Part shown: positions 1-6,362 of the stretch, in pieces
Layout of the letters: every line of letters begins with the position of its first letter
How positions within the stretch are numbered: position 1 is the stretch's first letter
Assembly: GCA_945947845.1 (NCBI GenBank)
Contig: CAMEZN010000031.1
Location: 1-10,101 of the forward strand
DNA from: an uncultured Mucispirillum sp.
Lineage (GTDB): Bacteria; Chrysiogenota; Deferribacteres; Deferribacterales; Mucispirillaceae
Length of the DNA stretch: 10,101 nucleotides
Direction: 5' to 3'
The notes under the pieces: model-generated
The model's database searches: none
What the model was told of the DNA's origin: nothing
The model's input: the letters and a program-made list of their open reading frames with translations, nothing else
Position numbers and translations under genes: made by a program

Positions 1-108
1 ATCTGCGGAAAACTTATTTGTGTTTTCACCCATAATTTTAAATGTAAAAACATCTGGGAATTTTTGTAAATCTTTTAATGTTTTTCCATTATTTTCTATA
101 TTTTGCAT
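1..108 (-). CDS. DUF493 (YbeD/HP0495-like) family protein, N-terminal part only
   Basis: The first 36 codons of a gene that runs off the left edge. The protein begins MQNIENNGKTLKDLQKFP and continues DVFTFKIMGENTNKF. The FP-x(3)-FTFKIMG stretch resembles the start of the small alpha/beta DUF493 family (E. coli YbeD, H. pylori HP0495), whose members are about 90 residues and have no settled biochemical role. The start is well supported: AAGGAGAAGG lies just upstream of the ATG on the minus strand. It overlaps the end of the radical SAM gene by 13 bases in another frame, so it is the next cistron of the same leftward operon and probably translationally coupled. The family call rests on 36 residues, so it is likely but not certain. 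That it is a real gene is more certain, because of the SD and the operon position. Confidence 0.68.
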   Translation of the reverse strand, partial: MQNIENNGKTLKDLQKFPDVFTFKIMGENTNKFSAD

Positions 109-1256
109 ACCTTCTCCTTATCTTTTACAACTCTCCCAAAAACTCTTCCGATACCTTCTAAACTTTTTACAGCTTTTACTAATTTTTCAGGCACTTCTGT
201 GGCTTTCTCATACTGCCACCGGCTGCCCGGAAGTGGGTCAAAAGGGTGAGAATGTATAGTTACTCTGCCTTTCCATTTTTCTATAAATTTATATGTTTCT
301 TCATAGGTTTCTTCTGTTTCGTAAGGCAGACCAAAGATTAAATCTACAACTATTTCAAAATCCTTATCCAAAAAAAGCTCAATAGCATTTTCAGTTTCTA
401 TAAGCCCAGACCGCCTGTGCATTATTTTCTGCATATCATGAGATGCTGACTGCAAGCCTAGAACAATTTGCTTATTATCACAATACTGCACAAGTAAGTC
501 AACCAGTTCTTTTGAAACACCTGACGGGTCAAGCTCTGAGGGGAATGTGCCGTAAAAAAGCTTGCCGTTTTTGCCTATTGTATTGCGAACATTATATAAA
601 AGGCTTTCAATGGCTTCTAAATTTATACCCTTATTATACTGATATGATGAAGCATCAGGAGCAATAAAGCGAACATCTGCAAAACCTTTTCTACTTAAAG
701 CAAACTTTATTTCTTCTACAATAAAATCTACACTTCTGTGCCTTAGTTTACCACGAAAAAGCTGCGGAGTCTGGCAGTAGGCACAGCCGCTTGGGCAGCC
801 CCTTACTATTTCTATTGGTCCAAGAGATACCATTTTTCTTGGAAATACTCTATATTCATCAAGATTTAAAACTTTTTTACCAGTAATTATTCCTTCTACT
901 CTTCCAGATGATGCCATATCTATGATATCTTTAATGCTTTCCTCACCTTCACCTGTGCATACACCATCAAAGTATTGCAGCATATCTTCACTTCTTGCAC
1001 TGGCATGGGCTCCGCCGCATACAGTGTTTATTTTTGGGAGCTTTGCTTTTAGTTTTGTTACATAGTCAATATATGCACCGCTTGTGCCTGTTAAAAAGGA
1101 AAATAATGCAAGGTCATCTTCTTCTAAAAAATCAAAGGCGTCCTGCGGGGTTAACACATAGTAATCTCTATCAGGAAACCATTTCTCATAGGCTGCTAAA
1201 AGTGCCCTGATGGAATGTTTATTCGTTTTATCTCTTACAAATACTACTCTTTTCAT
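96..1256 (-). CDS. B12-binding domain / radical SAM domain protein
   Basis: A 386-residue cytosolic enzyme. Residues 1 to about 130 form a Rossmann-like cobalamin-binding-type domain with a GGAHAS turn at 81-86. The DxHxxG motif for base-off B12 is not visible, so B12 binding is uncertain. The radical SAM core follows: the 4Fe-4S cysteines are C154, C158 and C161 (GCPSGCAYCQTPQLFRG), and strand motifs include DLIFGLP at 305-311. The CQTPQ-x(6)-RHRS signature matches what I recall of the MJ_1487/MJ_0865-type B12/radical SAM families (TIGR04013/TIGR04014). Their reaction is unknown to me, so I name no substrate. The ATG follows the nfeD stop codon with no gap (TAGATG) and has only a weak AGGG upstream, which suggests translational coupling. 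The gene's 3' end overlaps the start of the DUF493 gene. Confidence 0.88.
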   Translation of the reverse strand: MKRVVFVRDKTNKHSIRALLAAYEKWFPDRDYYVLTPQDAFDFLEEDDLALFSFLTGTSGAYIDYVTKLKAKLPKINTVCGGAHASARSEDMLQYFDGVCTGEGEESIKDIIDMASSGRVEGIITGKKVLNLDEYRVFPRKMVSLGPIEIVRGCPSGCAYCQTPQLFRGKLRHRSVDFIVEEIKFALSRKGFADVRFIAPDASSYQYNKGINLEAIESLLYNVRNTIGKNGKLFYGTFPSELDPSGVSKELVDLLVQYCDNKQIVLGLQSASHDMQKIMHRRSGLIETENAIELFLDKDFEIVVDLIFGLPYETEETYEETYKFIEKWKGRVTIHSHPFDPLPGSRWQYEKATEVPEKLVKAVKSLEGIGRVFGRVVKDKEKVCKI

Positions 1257-2507
1257 CTATTTTTTCTTAACCCTGAGTTTTAACCCTTCTATTTGTGTTA
1301 TTATAACAGTATCATCAACAGATAAGCTTTCATCACTGTAAGCATTCCATATTTCTTCATATATTTTCACTCTGCCGCTGCTGCCTTCCCACTCTATTAC
1401 AACTGCTTCCTTATCAAGCATTGTTTCAGGCCCTGATGATGGTCTTCTTGAAAAATCTTTAACAATAAGTCTGCCAATCAAAAGAGCTATTGATAATGTT
1501 ATTGCTACAATTAATACTATAACCCAGATAGATACAGATATACCTGATGAGTGTTCACTTTCAAAAAGCATACGAAGGCCAAAAATAAGGCTGATAAGAC
1601 CTGCTACTGTCAAAGCTCCAAAACTTGTAATAAATATCTCTGCAATAAAAAGCCCAAAGCCTAGAAGTATGAGCATAACACCTAAAAAGTTAATAGGTAT
1701 GATATTTGCTCCGAAAGCAAATACTATTAAGCAGATAATACCAAGCCCTGCAAAAATAAATGTTCCGGGCATTTTTATTTCAAGCATAATCAAAATGATA
1801 CCAAGGAAAAGAACTGCTGCTAAAAAATTTGGATTAGCTATAAGATTATAAACTTCCTGTTTAAAATCTGGCTCTATACTGATTACAGCTGCATCTTCTG
1901 CTATATTATATTTTTTAGAAATTGTTTTGATAAGGTCATTATGGCTTAAAACTGCATCAATAATATTGAGTTTTAATGCTTCACTTGCAGTATAACTTTT
2001 TGATTTTGTAACCATTGCAACAGCAGCATCAATATTTTTACCTCGTTTTTCTGCAATAGATTTAATTAGTGCAGTAGTATCATTTAACACTTTCTCTGCC
2101 ATATCGCCTTTTATATCATCACCGTTTGATAAAACAGGGTGAGCAGCCCCTATATTTGAGCTTTCACTCATAGCAGAAAATTCTGCTGCCATAGTTATAA
2201 ATATTCCAGCTGAAGCTGCTCTTGCTCCATTTGGATATACATAAGAAATAACAGGCACTTTTGCAGAAAGAAGAGTCTGGACTATTTTTCTTGTGGATTC
2301 AAGCACACCACCGGGAGTATCTATATACATCAAAATAGGCACATTATCCTTTTCTGCTTTTATAATGTTTGCTTCTACAAATGATGCTGTTGCGTCTGTT
2401 ATAACACCATCAATTGTAAAAGAATATATCTTATCATAAGTATTTTCAGCATAAGCTGTTTGTAAAAAACATAATATTACAGTAATTAATAAAAGTAATT
2501 TTTTCAT
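1257..2507 (-). CDS. nfeD: NfeD-type membrane-bound ClpP-class serine protease
   Basis: A 416-residue protein of the long NfeD class. Residues 1-20 are a signal peptide ending in AYA. Residues about 24-215 are a ClpP/SppA-like protease domain facing outside the cytoplasm. They carry DTPGG at 63-67, the nucleophile S99 in ARAASAG, and a likely catalytic lysine K139 in AEKVLND, which corresponds to the Ser-Lys dyad described for archaeal PH1510. Five hydrophobic segments follow (about 228-243, 248-269, 274-295, 297-314, 323-349), then a C-terminal OB-fold (about 362-416) ending in KKK. Long NfeD proteins usually sit beside a slipin/stomatin (SPFH) gene, which they are thought to cleave. None is present here: trmB lies upstream by 2 bases and a radical SAM gene follows with no gap. 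The SD is weak (AAGAGA). Confidence 0.93.
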   Translation of the reverse strand: MKKLLLLITVILCFLQTAYAENTYDKIYSFTIDGVITDATASFVEANIIKAEKDNVPILMYIDTPGGVLESTRKIVQTLLSAKVPVISYVYPNGARAASAGIFITMAAEFSAMSESSNIGAAHPVLSNGDDIKGDMAEKVLNDTTALIKSIAEKRGKNIDAAVAMVTKSKSYTASEALKLNIIDAVLSHNDLIKTISKKYNIAEDAAVISIEPDFKQEVYNLIANPNFLAAVLFLGIILIMLEIKMPGTFIFAGLGIICLIVFAFGANIIPINFLGVMLILLGFGLFIAEIFITSFGALTVAGLISLIFGLRMLFESEHSSGISVSIWVIVLIVAITLSIALLIGRLIVKDFSRRPSSGPETMLDKEAVVIEWEGSSGRVKIYEEIWNAYSDESLSVDDTVIITQIEGLKLRVKKK

Positions 2508-2509
2508 AA

Positions 2510-3247
2510 CTATATTCTCTTATATCTAAAAAAATAAGCACCATCACTGCTTACAAATTTTCTAAAATACTTTGTAGGAAAATAATCATCAACATGGCGA
2601 ACAAAACTTGTTTCATATATAGATTCTATTCCAGTAACTTCTTTTAGATTTTCATTTATTTCATCAGCATAATCATCATGGTCTGTGGCTATCTGCATAA
2701 GCCCGCCCTTTTTCAGCTTTGAAACGATAAGCTGCATAAATTCTGGCTTTAAAAGCCTTCTTCTTTTATGTTTTTTCTTAGGCCATGGGTCTGGAAAGTT
2801 AACATAAACATTACTTAATGATTCATCTTCCATAAGTCTTAAAATAAGAGCTGCATCAAACTGGATTATTCTTATATTATTATGTTCCACTTTATTAGCT
2901 CGTTTTTCTGCAAGCTTAAATATTTTTTTAAAGACTTCTACTCCAAGCCAGTTCTCATCTGGTTTCTCACTGGCATATTTTGCAATAAATTCACCATTTC
3001 CAATACCTATTTCTAAATTAAGCGGGTTATCATTGCCAAATATTTCCATACATGTTAAAGGTCTCAGCTTAATATCAGGGTATAACTGGCTCCAAATCTC
3101 ATCACCATAAAGTGCATTTTTTACAAAAGGCAGCTTTAATACTTCACCATTTTTATCAATATTATCAGCATACCTGATACCACCCTGCCACCAAGAAAAA
3201 AATGCTGGCAGCTGTCTTTCATTTTGGTTTAAAATATTTTCTTCCAT
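2510..3247 (-). CDS. trmB: tRNA (guanine-N7-)-methyltransferase TrmB
   Basis: A 245-residue enzyme, near the usual family length, that transfers a methyl group from S-adenosylmethionine to N7 of G46 in the tRNA variable loop. The SAM-binding motif I is LEIGIGNGEF at 78-87, followed by GVEVFKK at 102-108. The family-specific FPDPWPKKKHKRRR lies at 151-164 and ATDHDDY at 187-193. The C-terminal TKYFRKF at 225-231 matches the usual TKFE-type substrate-binding end with some divergence. GAGAG four bases before the ATG can serve as an SD. The gene follows the DUF1858 gene by 14 bases and precedes nfeD by 2, so it is an internal operon member. All key motifs are present and I see no sign of damage. 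Confidence 0.97.
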   Translation of the reverse strand: MEENILNQNERQLPAFFSWWQGGIRYADNIDKNGEVLKLPFVKNALYGDEIWSQLYPDIKLRPLTCMEIFGNDNPLNLEIGIGNGEFIAKYASEKPDENWLGVEVFKKIFKLAEKRANKVEHNNIRIIQFDAALILRLMEDESLSNVYVNFPDPWPKKKHKRRRLLKPEFMQLIVSKLKKGGLMQIATDHDDYADEINENLKEVTGIESIYETSFVRHVDDYFPTKYFRKFVSSDGAYFFRYKRI

Positions 3248-3261
3248 TACACTCTCAATTA

Positions 3262-3459
3262 CTACTGGTTTTGTAAATTTTTTAATTTCTCCATAATTTC
3301 TTCAATATTTAATCCGTGCATAAGGCAGCTTTTTTCTAATGTTTCATTTTGTATGCCCATACAGCTAAGACAGCCCATATTAAGGCTTTCAAAAAACTCT
3401 TTTGCTCCATTAATATTTTTCAAAATATCAGCTGTTAAAGTATCTTTTGTAATAATCAT
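3262..3459 (-). CDS. DUF1858 / hybrid-cluster-protein-associated redox disulfide domain peptide
   Basis: A 65-residue soluble protein made of one small helical domain. It matches the DUF1858 pattern (TIGR03980 type): an N-terminal ITKDTLTADIL segment, a CLSC pair at C30 and C33 after GMG-like context (NMGCLSCMG), a third cysteine at C45 (TLEKSCLMHGLN), and a final amphipathic helix. In anaerobes this domain occurs alone or fused to redox proteins, and the CxxC is thought to act as a redox disulfide or metal site. Its partner here is unknown. A very strong SD (AAGGAGG) sits close upstream of the ATG. It is the first gene of the leftward operon and is divergent from rpmB across 81 bases. I see no convincing sigma70 promoter for it, although one must lie in that gap. 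Confidence 0.85.
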   Translation of the reverse strand: MIITKDTLTADILKNINGAKEFFESLNMGCLSCMGIQNETLEKSCLMHGLNIEEIMEKLKNLQNQ

Positions 3460-3480
3460 AGCTCCTCCTTAAAAAAACAC

Positions 3481-3510
3481 TTGCTATTTTCATAAAAAAT
3501 AGGTTATCAT
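3481..3510 (+). promoter_or_regulatory. Probable sigma70-type promoter of rpmB
   Basis: TTGCTA at 3481-3486 (4 of 6 to the -35 consensus) and TATCAT at 3505-3510 (5 of 6 to the -10) are separated by 18 bases. They lie 31 bases before the rpmB start, and no better pair exists in the 81-base divergent gap. Confidence 0.55.
3484..3502. promoter_or_regulatory. Inverted repeat inside the rpmB promoter spacer
   Basis: A perfect 7-base inverted repeat, CTATTTT / AAAATAG, with a 5-base centre lies between the -35 and -10 boxes. It could be an operator for either divergent transcript, but AT-rich DNA gives such repeats by chance. Confidence 0.25.
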
Positions 3511-3540
3511 TTTACTCCCTAAAAAGCAAGGAGGAATGAT

Positions 3541-3732
3541 ATGGCAAGACGTTGCGATATTTGTGGAAAAGGACCTTTAAGTGGAAACTTAGTAAGCCAT
3601 GCACACAATGTTTCAAGAAGAAAGTTCTACCCAAACCTGCACAGCGTAAAAACTGTTGAGGCAGATGGAACTGTTGTAAGAAAAAAAGTTTGTACTAAAT
3701 GCCTTAAAGCCGGTAAAGTTAAAAAAGCATAA
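3541..3732 (+). CDS. rpmB: 50S ribosomal protein L28 (zinc-binding form)
   Basis: A 63-residue ribosomal large-subunit protein. The family signature is clear: MARRCDICGKGP at the N-terminus, then GNLVSHAHNVSRRKFYPNLH, and a KVCTKCLKAGKV end. Four cysteines in two CxxC pairs (C5/C8 and C51/C54) make this the zinc-ribbon (C+) form. Bacteria that also have a cysteine-free paralogue commonly use that copy under zinc limitation; no such copy is in this window. The SD AAGGAGG at 3528-3534 lies six bases before the ATG. The gene is transcribed alone, divergent from the DUF1858-trmB operon. The usual neighbour rpmG is absent here. Confidence 0.98.
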   Translation: MARRCDICGKGPLSGNLVSHAHNVSRRKFYPNLHSVKTVEADGTVVRKKVCTKCLKAGKVKKA

Positions 3733-3742
3733 TTTTGCTTTT
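3723..3742 (+). terminator. Possible weak terminator at the end of rpmB
   Basis: AAAAGCA (3723-3729) pairs with TGCTTTT (3736-3742) around a six-base loop that contains the stop codon, and it ends in T residues. The stem is mostly A-T, so termination efficiency is doubtful. Confidence 0.25.
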
Positions 3743-3758
3743 ATATACAATTCTTCCC

Positions 3759-3794
3759 GCCTAGATTCTGCTTGTATTAAAGCAGTTTTTAGGC
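3759..3794 (+). ncRNA. Strong hairpin downstream of rpmB (structured UTR or small RNA)
   Basis: Outer stem GCCTA (3759-3763) pairs with TAGGC (3790-3794). Inner stem CTGCTT (3768-3773) pairs with AAGCAG (3780-3785) around the loop GTATTA. A symmetric four-base internal loop separates the two stems. There is no T-run after it, so it is not a simple terminator. A TACAAT box at 3746-3751 would start a transcript at this hairpin, but no good -35 box accompanies it. It could be part of the rpmB 3' UTR or of a short RNA ending at the next hairpin. Confidence 0.35.
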
Positions 3795-3830
3795 AGGACG
3801 AGGGCTTTATTTCTTACATATTTATGACAC

Positions 3831-3868
3831 TGCCGCTTCGGTTGCATTACCTAGCGGCATACCTTTTT
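3831..3868 (+). terminator. GC-rich hairpin followed by a T-run
   Basis: TGCCGCT (3831-3837) pairs perfectly with AGCGGCA (3853-3859). Inside, GGT (3840-3842) can pair with ACC (3849-3851) around TGCATT. TTTTT follows at 3864-3868 after four bases. It is the best candidate terminator for transcription coming from rpmB or from a small RNA that includes the hairpin at 3759. Confidence 0.5.
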
Positions 3869-3979
3869 CTTGATGAAAATATATTATTTTCATAACAGTA
3901 TATTTTTATCCTTTTTTACTAACCATAAAATTAATCTATTACACATAATAATATTTAATAAAATAATGTAAATCTTTTA

Positions 3980-4008
3980 TTGAAGAATTATTTTTTTAGT
4001 AGTATAGT
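3980..4008 (+). promoter_or_regulatory. Probable sigma70-type promoter of the membrane protein-hemerythrin pair
   Basis: TTGAAG at 3980-3985 (4 of 6) and TATAGT at 4003-4008 (5 of 6) are exactly 17 bases apart. They predict a start near 4015 and a short leader of about 34 bases to the ATG at 4049. The TTG of the -35 box is also the farthest-upstream possible start codon of the open frame, which argues against that start. Confidence 0.6.
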
Positions 4009-4048
4009 ATATAGGCGGTATTTCACAAATATATATACGGAGCGACAA

Positions 4049-5728
4049 ATGCAGCAGCAGGAGTTTGAACAATCTATATCTAAATTTTTTGAGAAAGCAG
4101 GTGTTCGCCTTATAAAAAAAGGTCAAGGATATGAAGATAAAATCACATTTCCTGCCTATCTATTGCTGGATATAAAACGTAAAGCATATTATTTTACAGA
4201 AACTGATGTTCAAACTATTGATGATGAAACAGCTCAATATATTTCACAGCTTTCAGCAGATACTGCTCTTTCTGAAAATACTGCAAATGCACTATTTAGA
4301 ATTGGCCAAGATATAAGCGAAAATAATAATAAATTTATACTTGAAAGTGATGACTTATCAAACCTTGACAGCAAAGCAGCTCTTATTATAAGCGAAGATA
4401 ATAGTGCAGAAATAAAAGAATATCTTGAAAAGAATGACTATAAATTTCAAACAGTTCCATTAAAAAACCAATTTTTAGTTATATTTTTTGATAAGGGTAT
4501 GGAAGATAATTTAATCTCACTTTACAAAAAATATGCAGGCAGCACTTTATCAAACATAGAAGAAGATGATGATATCGCACCTGTTTTTACTCCAAAAGAG
4601 GACAGCAGCATAGATGATATAGATTTATCTGTTCCCAAAAATAATTTTGATGTAGAAAAACCACTTGTAGAACCAAAGATAGAAACACCAGCAGAAAATC
4701 ATGATGATAAGGCAGAAGATGAGTTATTAGATAGTATTGATTTATCTGACCTGCTAAAACCAGCTCAAGAAGATGATACACCAAAAGATGAAACAGAAGC
4801 AGAGCTTTTGTATGGTAAACTCTTAAATGAACAAACAGATAAAATTGAAGTATCTGCCAGTGGCCCTGTTGAAAAAACTCTTGATGAAATTCCAGCAGGT
4901 ATCATCAGCGATGAAGATATAAAAGATATGACATCTGATAATAAAAAAGATGAAAAAAATAATGATGAACTTGATAAAAAAGCAGCTAAATTAAAAGAAA
5001 AAGAAGAAAAAAAACTTGCTAAAAAAAGAGAAAAAGAAGCCGCAGGCAGTAACAGCAGTTATAAAGCATGGCTTGATATTCCGGGTAAAATTGCAGCTAA
5101 TATTATAGGAATAATATTTTTCCTGCCTGTTTATATTTTAAATAAAGCAGCTGGCAGATTTCTTCCACCTTTTGTTATATACTGGCTTACTGCTATTATT
5201 GCAATTTATGGCGGCTATCAGTTTATTTTTTCACTTTTTCCTATACCTTTTGCCAGTTCATCTTTAAATGAAGCAAATAATGCCATAGCTTTAATGCAGA
5301 ATTATAATATTAATGTGCCAGAAGGCCAGTCATTAAACGAGATTGCTCAAATATCTATTTCTATGATAAAAAACAGTGCAATAATGTTTTATGGCTTATT
5401 AAAAGGGTTTGATACCATTATGAGCCAAGGATATCTTTTACAATATTTACTTGGGTTTGGTGCTGTTATGATGATATTCCCTGCTTTTCGTTTTATTGGT
5501 AAAAGTATCACTATTTTTTCAGTGCTTTCCTACTTTCTTCTGCCAGCAGTTGCATATTCACAAGCATTTTTAATCAAGCAAAGCTTTAATTTAACAGAAA
5601 TAAATTTAACTGCTGCTGCAATTAATTTTGTAGTATATATATATCCATTATTGCTGCTTTTAGCAGTTTTATATATTTCATCAGCATTAGTGCCTGATAA
5701 AAATACAAGAAAAGAGGTGCTTCCTTGA
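4049..5728 (+). CDS. Uncharacterised membrane protein with acidic linker and coiled coil
   Basis: I do not recognise this 559-residue family. Residues about 1-165 look like a soluble mixed alpha/beta domain. Residues about 168-300 are a low-complexity, strongly acidic linker with repeated short motifs (DDIDLSVP, DSIDLSDLL). Residues about 304-335 form a Lys/Glu-rich charged helix or coiled coil. The rest is a membrane domain with hydrophobic segments near 348-367, 375-397, 464-480, 485-507 and 521-548, and a more amphipathic stretch near 435-454. It has no signal peptide, so the N-terminal part is probably cytosolic. I chose the ATG at 4049 because CGGAG lies at 4038-4042 with a good spacing, and because the upstream TTG (3980) falls in the promoter. 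Its stop overlaps the hemerythrin start by four bases, so the two products are probably made together and may act together. Confidence 0.85.
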   Translation: MQQQEFEQSISKFFEKAGVRLIKKGQGYEDKITFPAYLLLDIKRKAYYFTETDVQTIDDETAQYISQLSADTALSENTANALFRIGQDISENNNKFILESDDLSNLDSKAALIISEDNSAEIKEYLEKNDYKFQTVPLKNQFLVIFFDKGMEDNLISLYKKYAGSTLSNIEEDDDIAPVFTPKEDSSIDDIDLSVPKNNFDVEKPLVEPKIETPAENHDDKAEDELLDSIDLSDLLKPAQEDDTPKDETEAELLYGKLLNEQTDKIEVSASGPVEKTLDEIPAGIISDEDIKDMTSDNKKDEKNNDELDKKAAKLKEKEEKKLAKKREKEAAGSNSSYKAWLDIPGKIAANIIGIIFFLPVYILNKAAGRFLPPFVIYWLTAIIAIYGGYQFIFSLFPIPFASSSLNEANNAIALMQNYNINVPEGQSLNEIAQISISMIKNSAIMFYGLLKGFDTIMSQGYLLQYLLGFGAVMMIFPAFRFIGKSITIFSVLSYFLLPAVAYSQAFLIKQSFNLTEINLTAAAINFVVYIYPLLLLLAVLYISSALVPDKNTRKEVLP

Positions 5729-6189
5729 ATAAAATTATACAGCCATTAGAATGGGTAGATGACTTAAAAATGGGTGATTATGCCCTTGATAACCATACAA
5801 AAGAGTTTCTGCGGTTTGCAAACATATTTATAGATGCAAAAAATGTTGGTAATGGCGAAGAACAGCTTGATAATGTATTAAATCATCTTACAGAATATTC
5901 TCATAAACACTTTCCTTCTCAGGAAGATTTAATGGAAAGAATTCACTATCCATCATACGATGAACATAAAGCTGACCACAAAAAATTTAATTTAGGAGTT
6001 GCTAAACTTTTGAAAAAAAGATTACTGCTTAAAAGAACAAATGTGCCTGCTGATGAATATGACGAAAGAGGTGTAGAAGGTGTTTTAACTGATATTGCAG
6101 ATTTTATTACTGACTGGTATCACAGCCACCTGCTTAGTGCCGATAAAAGACTTTCTGATTATTATAATTACGAATATAAAGGCTTATAA
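5725..6189 (+). CDS. Divergent bacteriohemerythrin
   Basis: A 154-residue four-helix hemerythrin-fold protein, a family that binds O2 or senses O2/NO through a non-heme di-iron site. Recognisable parts are LEWVDDLKMGDYALDNH at 8-24, HFPSQEDLM at 62-70, YPSYDEHKADHKKF at 75-88 and WYHSHLLSAD at 131-140. The Fe1-type ligands H81, H85, H135 and the bridging D140 are present, and so is the Fe2-type H62. The bridging Glu position (first E of the usual HFxxEE) is Q66, with E67 next to it. In a gapless alignment the first His position is T25, with H24 one residue early. The stretch between H85 and H135 is also longer than usual. The TTG start at 5725 is supported by GAGGTG at 5714-5719 and by the 4-base overlap with the upstream membrane protein gene. 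Confidence 0.9.
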   Translation: MNKIIQPLEWVDDLKMGDYALDNHTKEFLRFANIFIDAKNVGNGEEQLDNVLNHLTEYSHKHFPSQEDLMERIHYPSYDEHKADHKKFNLGVAKLLKKRLLLKRTNVPADEYDERGVEGVLTDIADFITDWYHSHLLSADKRLSDYYNYEYKGL

Positions 6190-6362
6190 AATAAAAGCTG
6201 AGCTTATATATTAACAGCATTACCCATTAATTTGGCAATAATAAATGGTAGTGTATAATTAGAATATAAGTATTATTTTATTAAATAAATATTATTTGGG
6301 ACATCTCTAAAAATCAGAAATATTATTAATATATACTAATTTTCAAGGATTATTTTTCTACT
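6190..6362. other. AT-rich spacer after the hemerythrin gene
   Basis: Very AT-rich with no supportable gene. A short AAGCT-G-AGCTT hairpin lies just after the hemerythrin stop, and an imperfect ACCCATT/AATGGT pairing follows. Neither has a proper T-run, so I see no clear terminator. Confidence 0.5.

Larger units (their letters stand above)
3733..3979. other. Intergenic gap between rpmB and the 559-residue membrane protein gene
   Basis: No convincing coding sequence. It holds the GC-richer hairpin island at about 3752-3863 described separately. An 8-base inverted repeat ATGAAAAT/ATTTTCAT lies at 3873-3893. After that comes a very AT-rich stretch leading to the promoter at 3980. The ten bases ATTTTCATAA occur both here (3886-3895) and in the rpmB promoter (3487-3496), possibly by chance. 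Confidence 0.6.

Noticed and set aside
3460..3540. Sigma70 promoter for the DUF1858-trmB operon on the minus strand
   Set aside because: TTGCTT followed by TAACCT at 17 bases matches only 3 of 6 in the -10 box, and other pairs are no better.
3752..3870. tRNA or tRNA-like gene
   Set aside because: GGTTGCATTACC resembles a T-arm at first sight, but the stem is only three pairs and no acceptor, D or anticodon arms fit.
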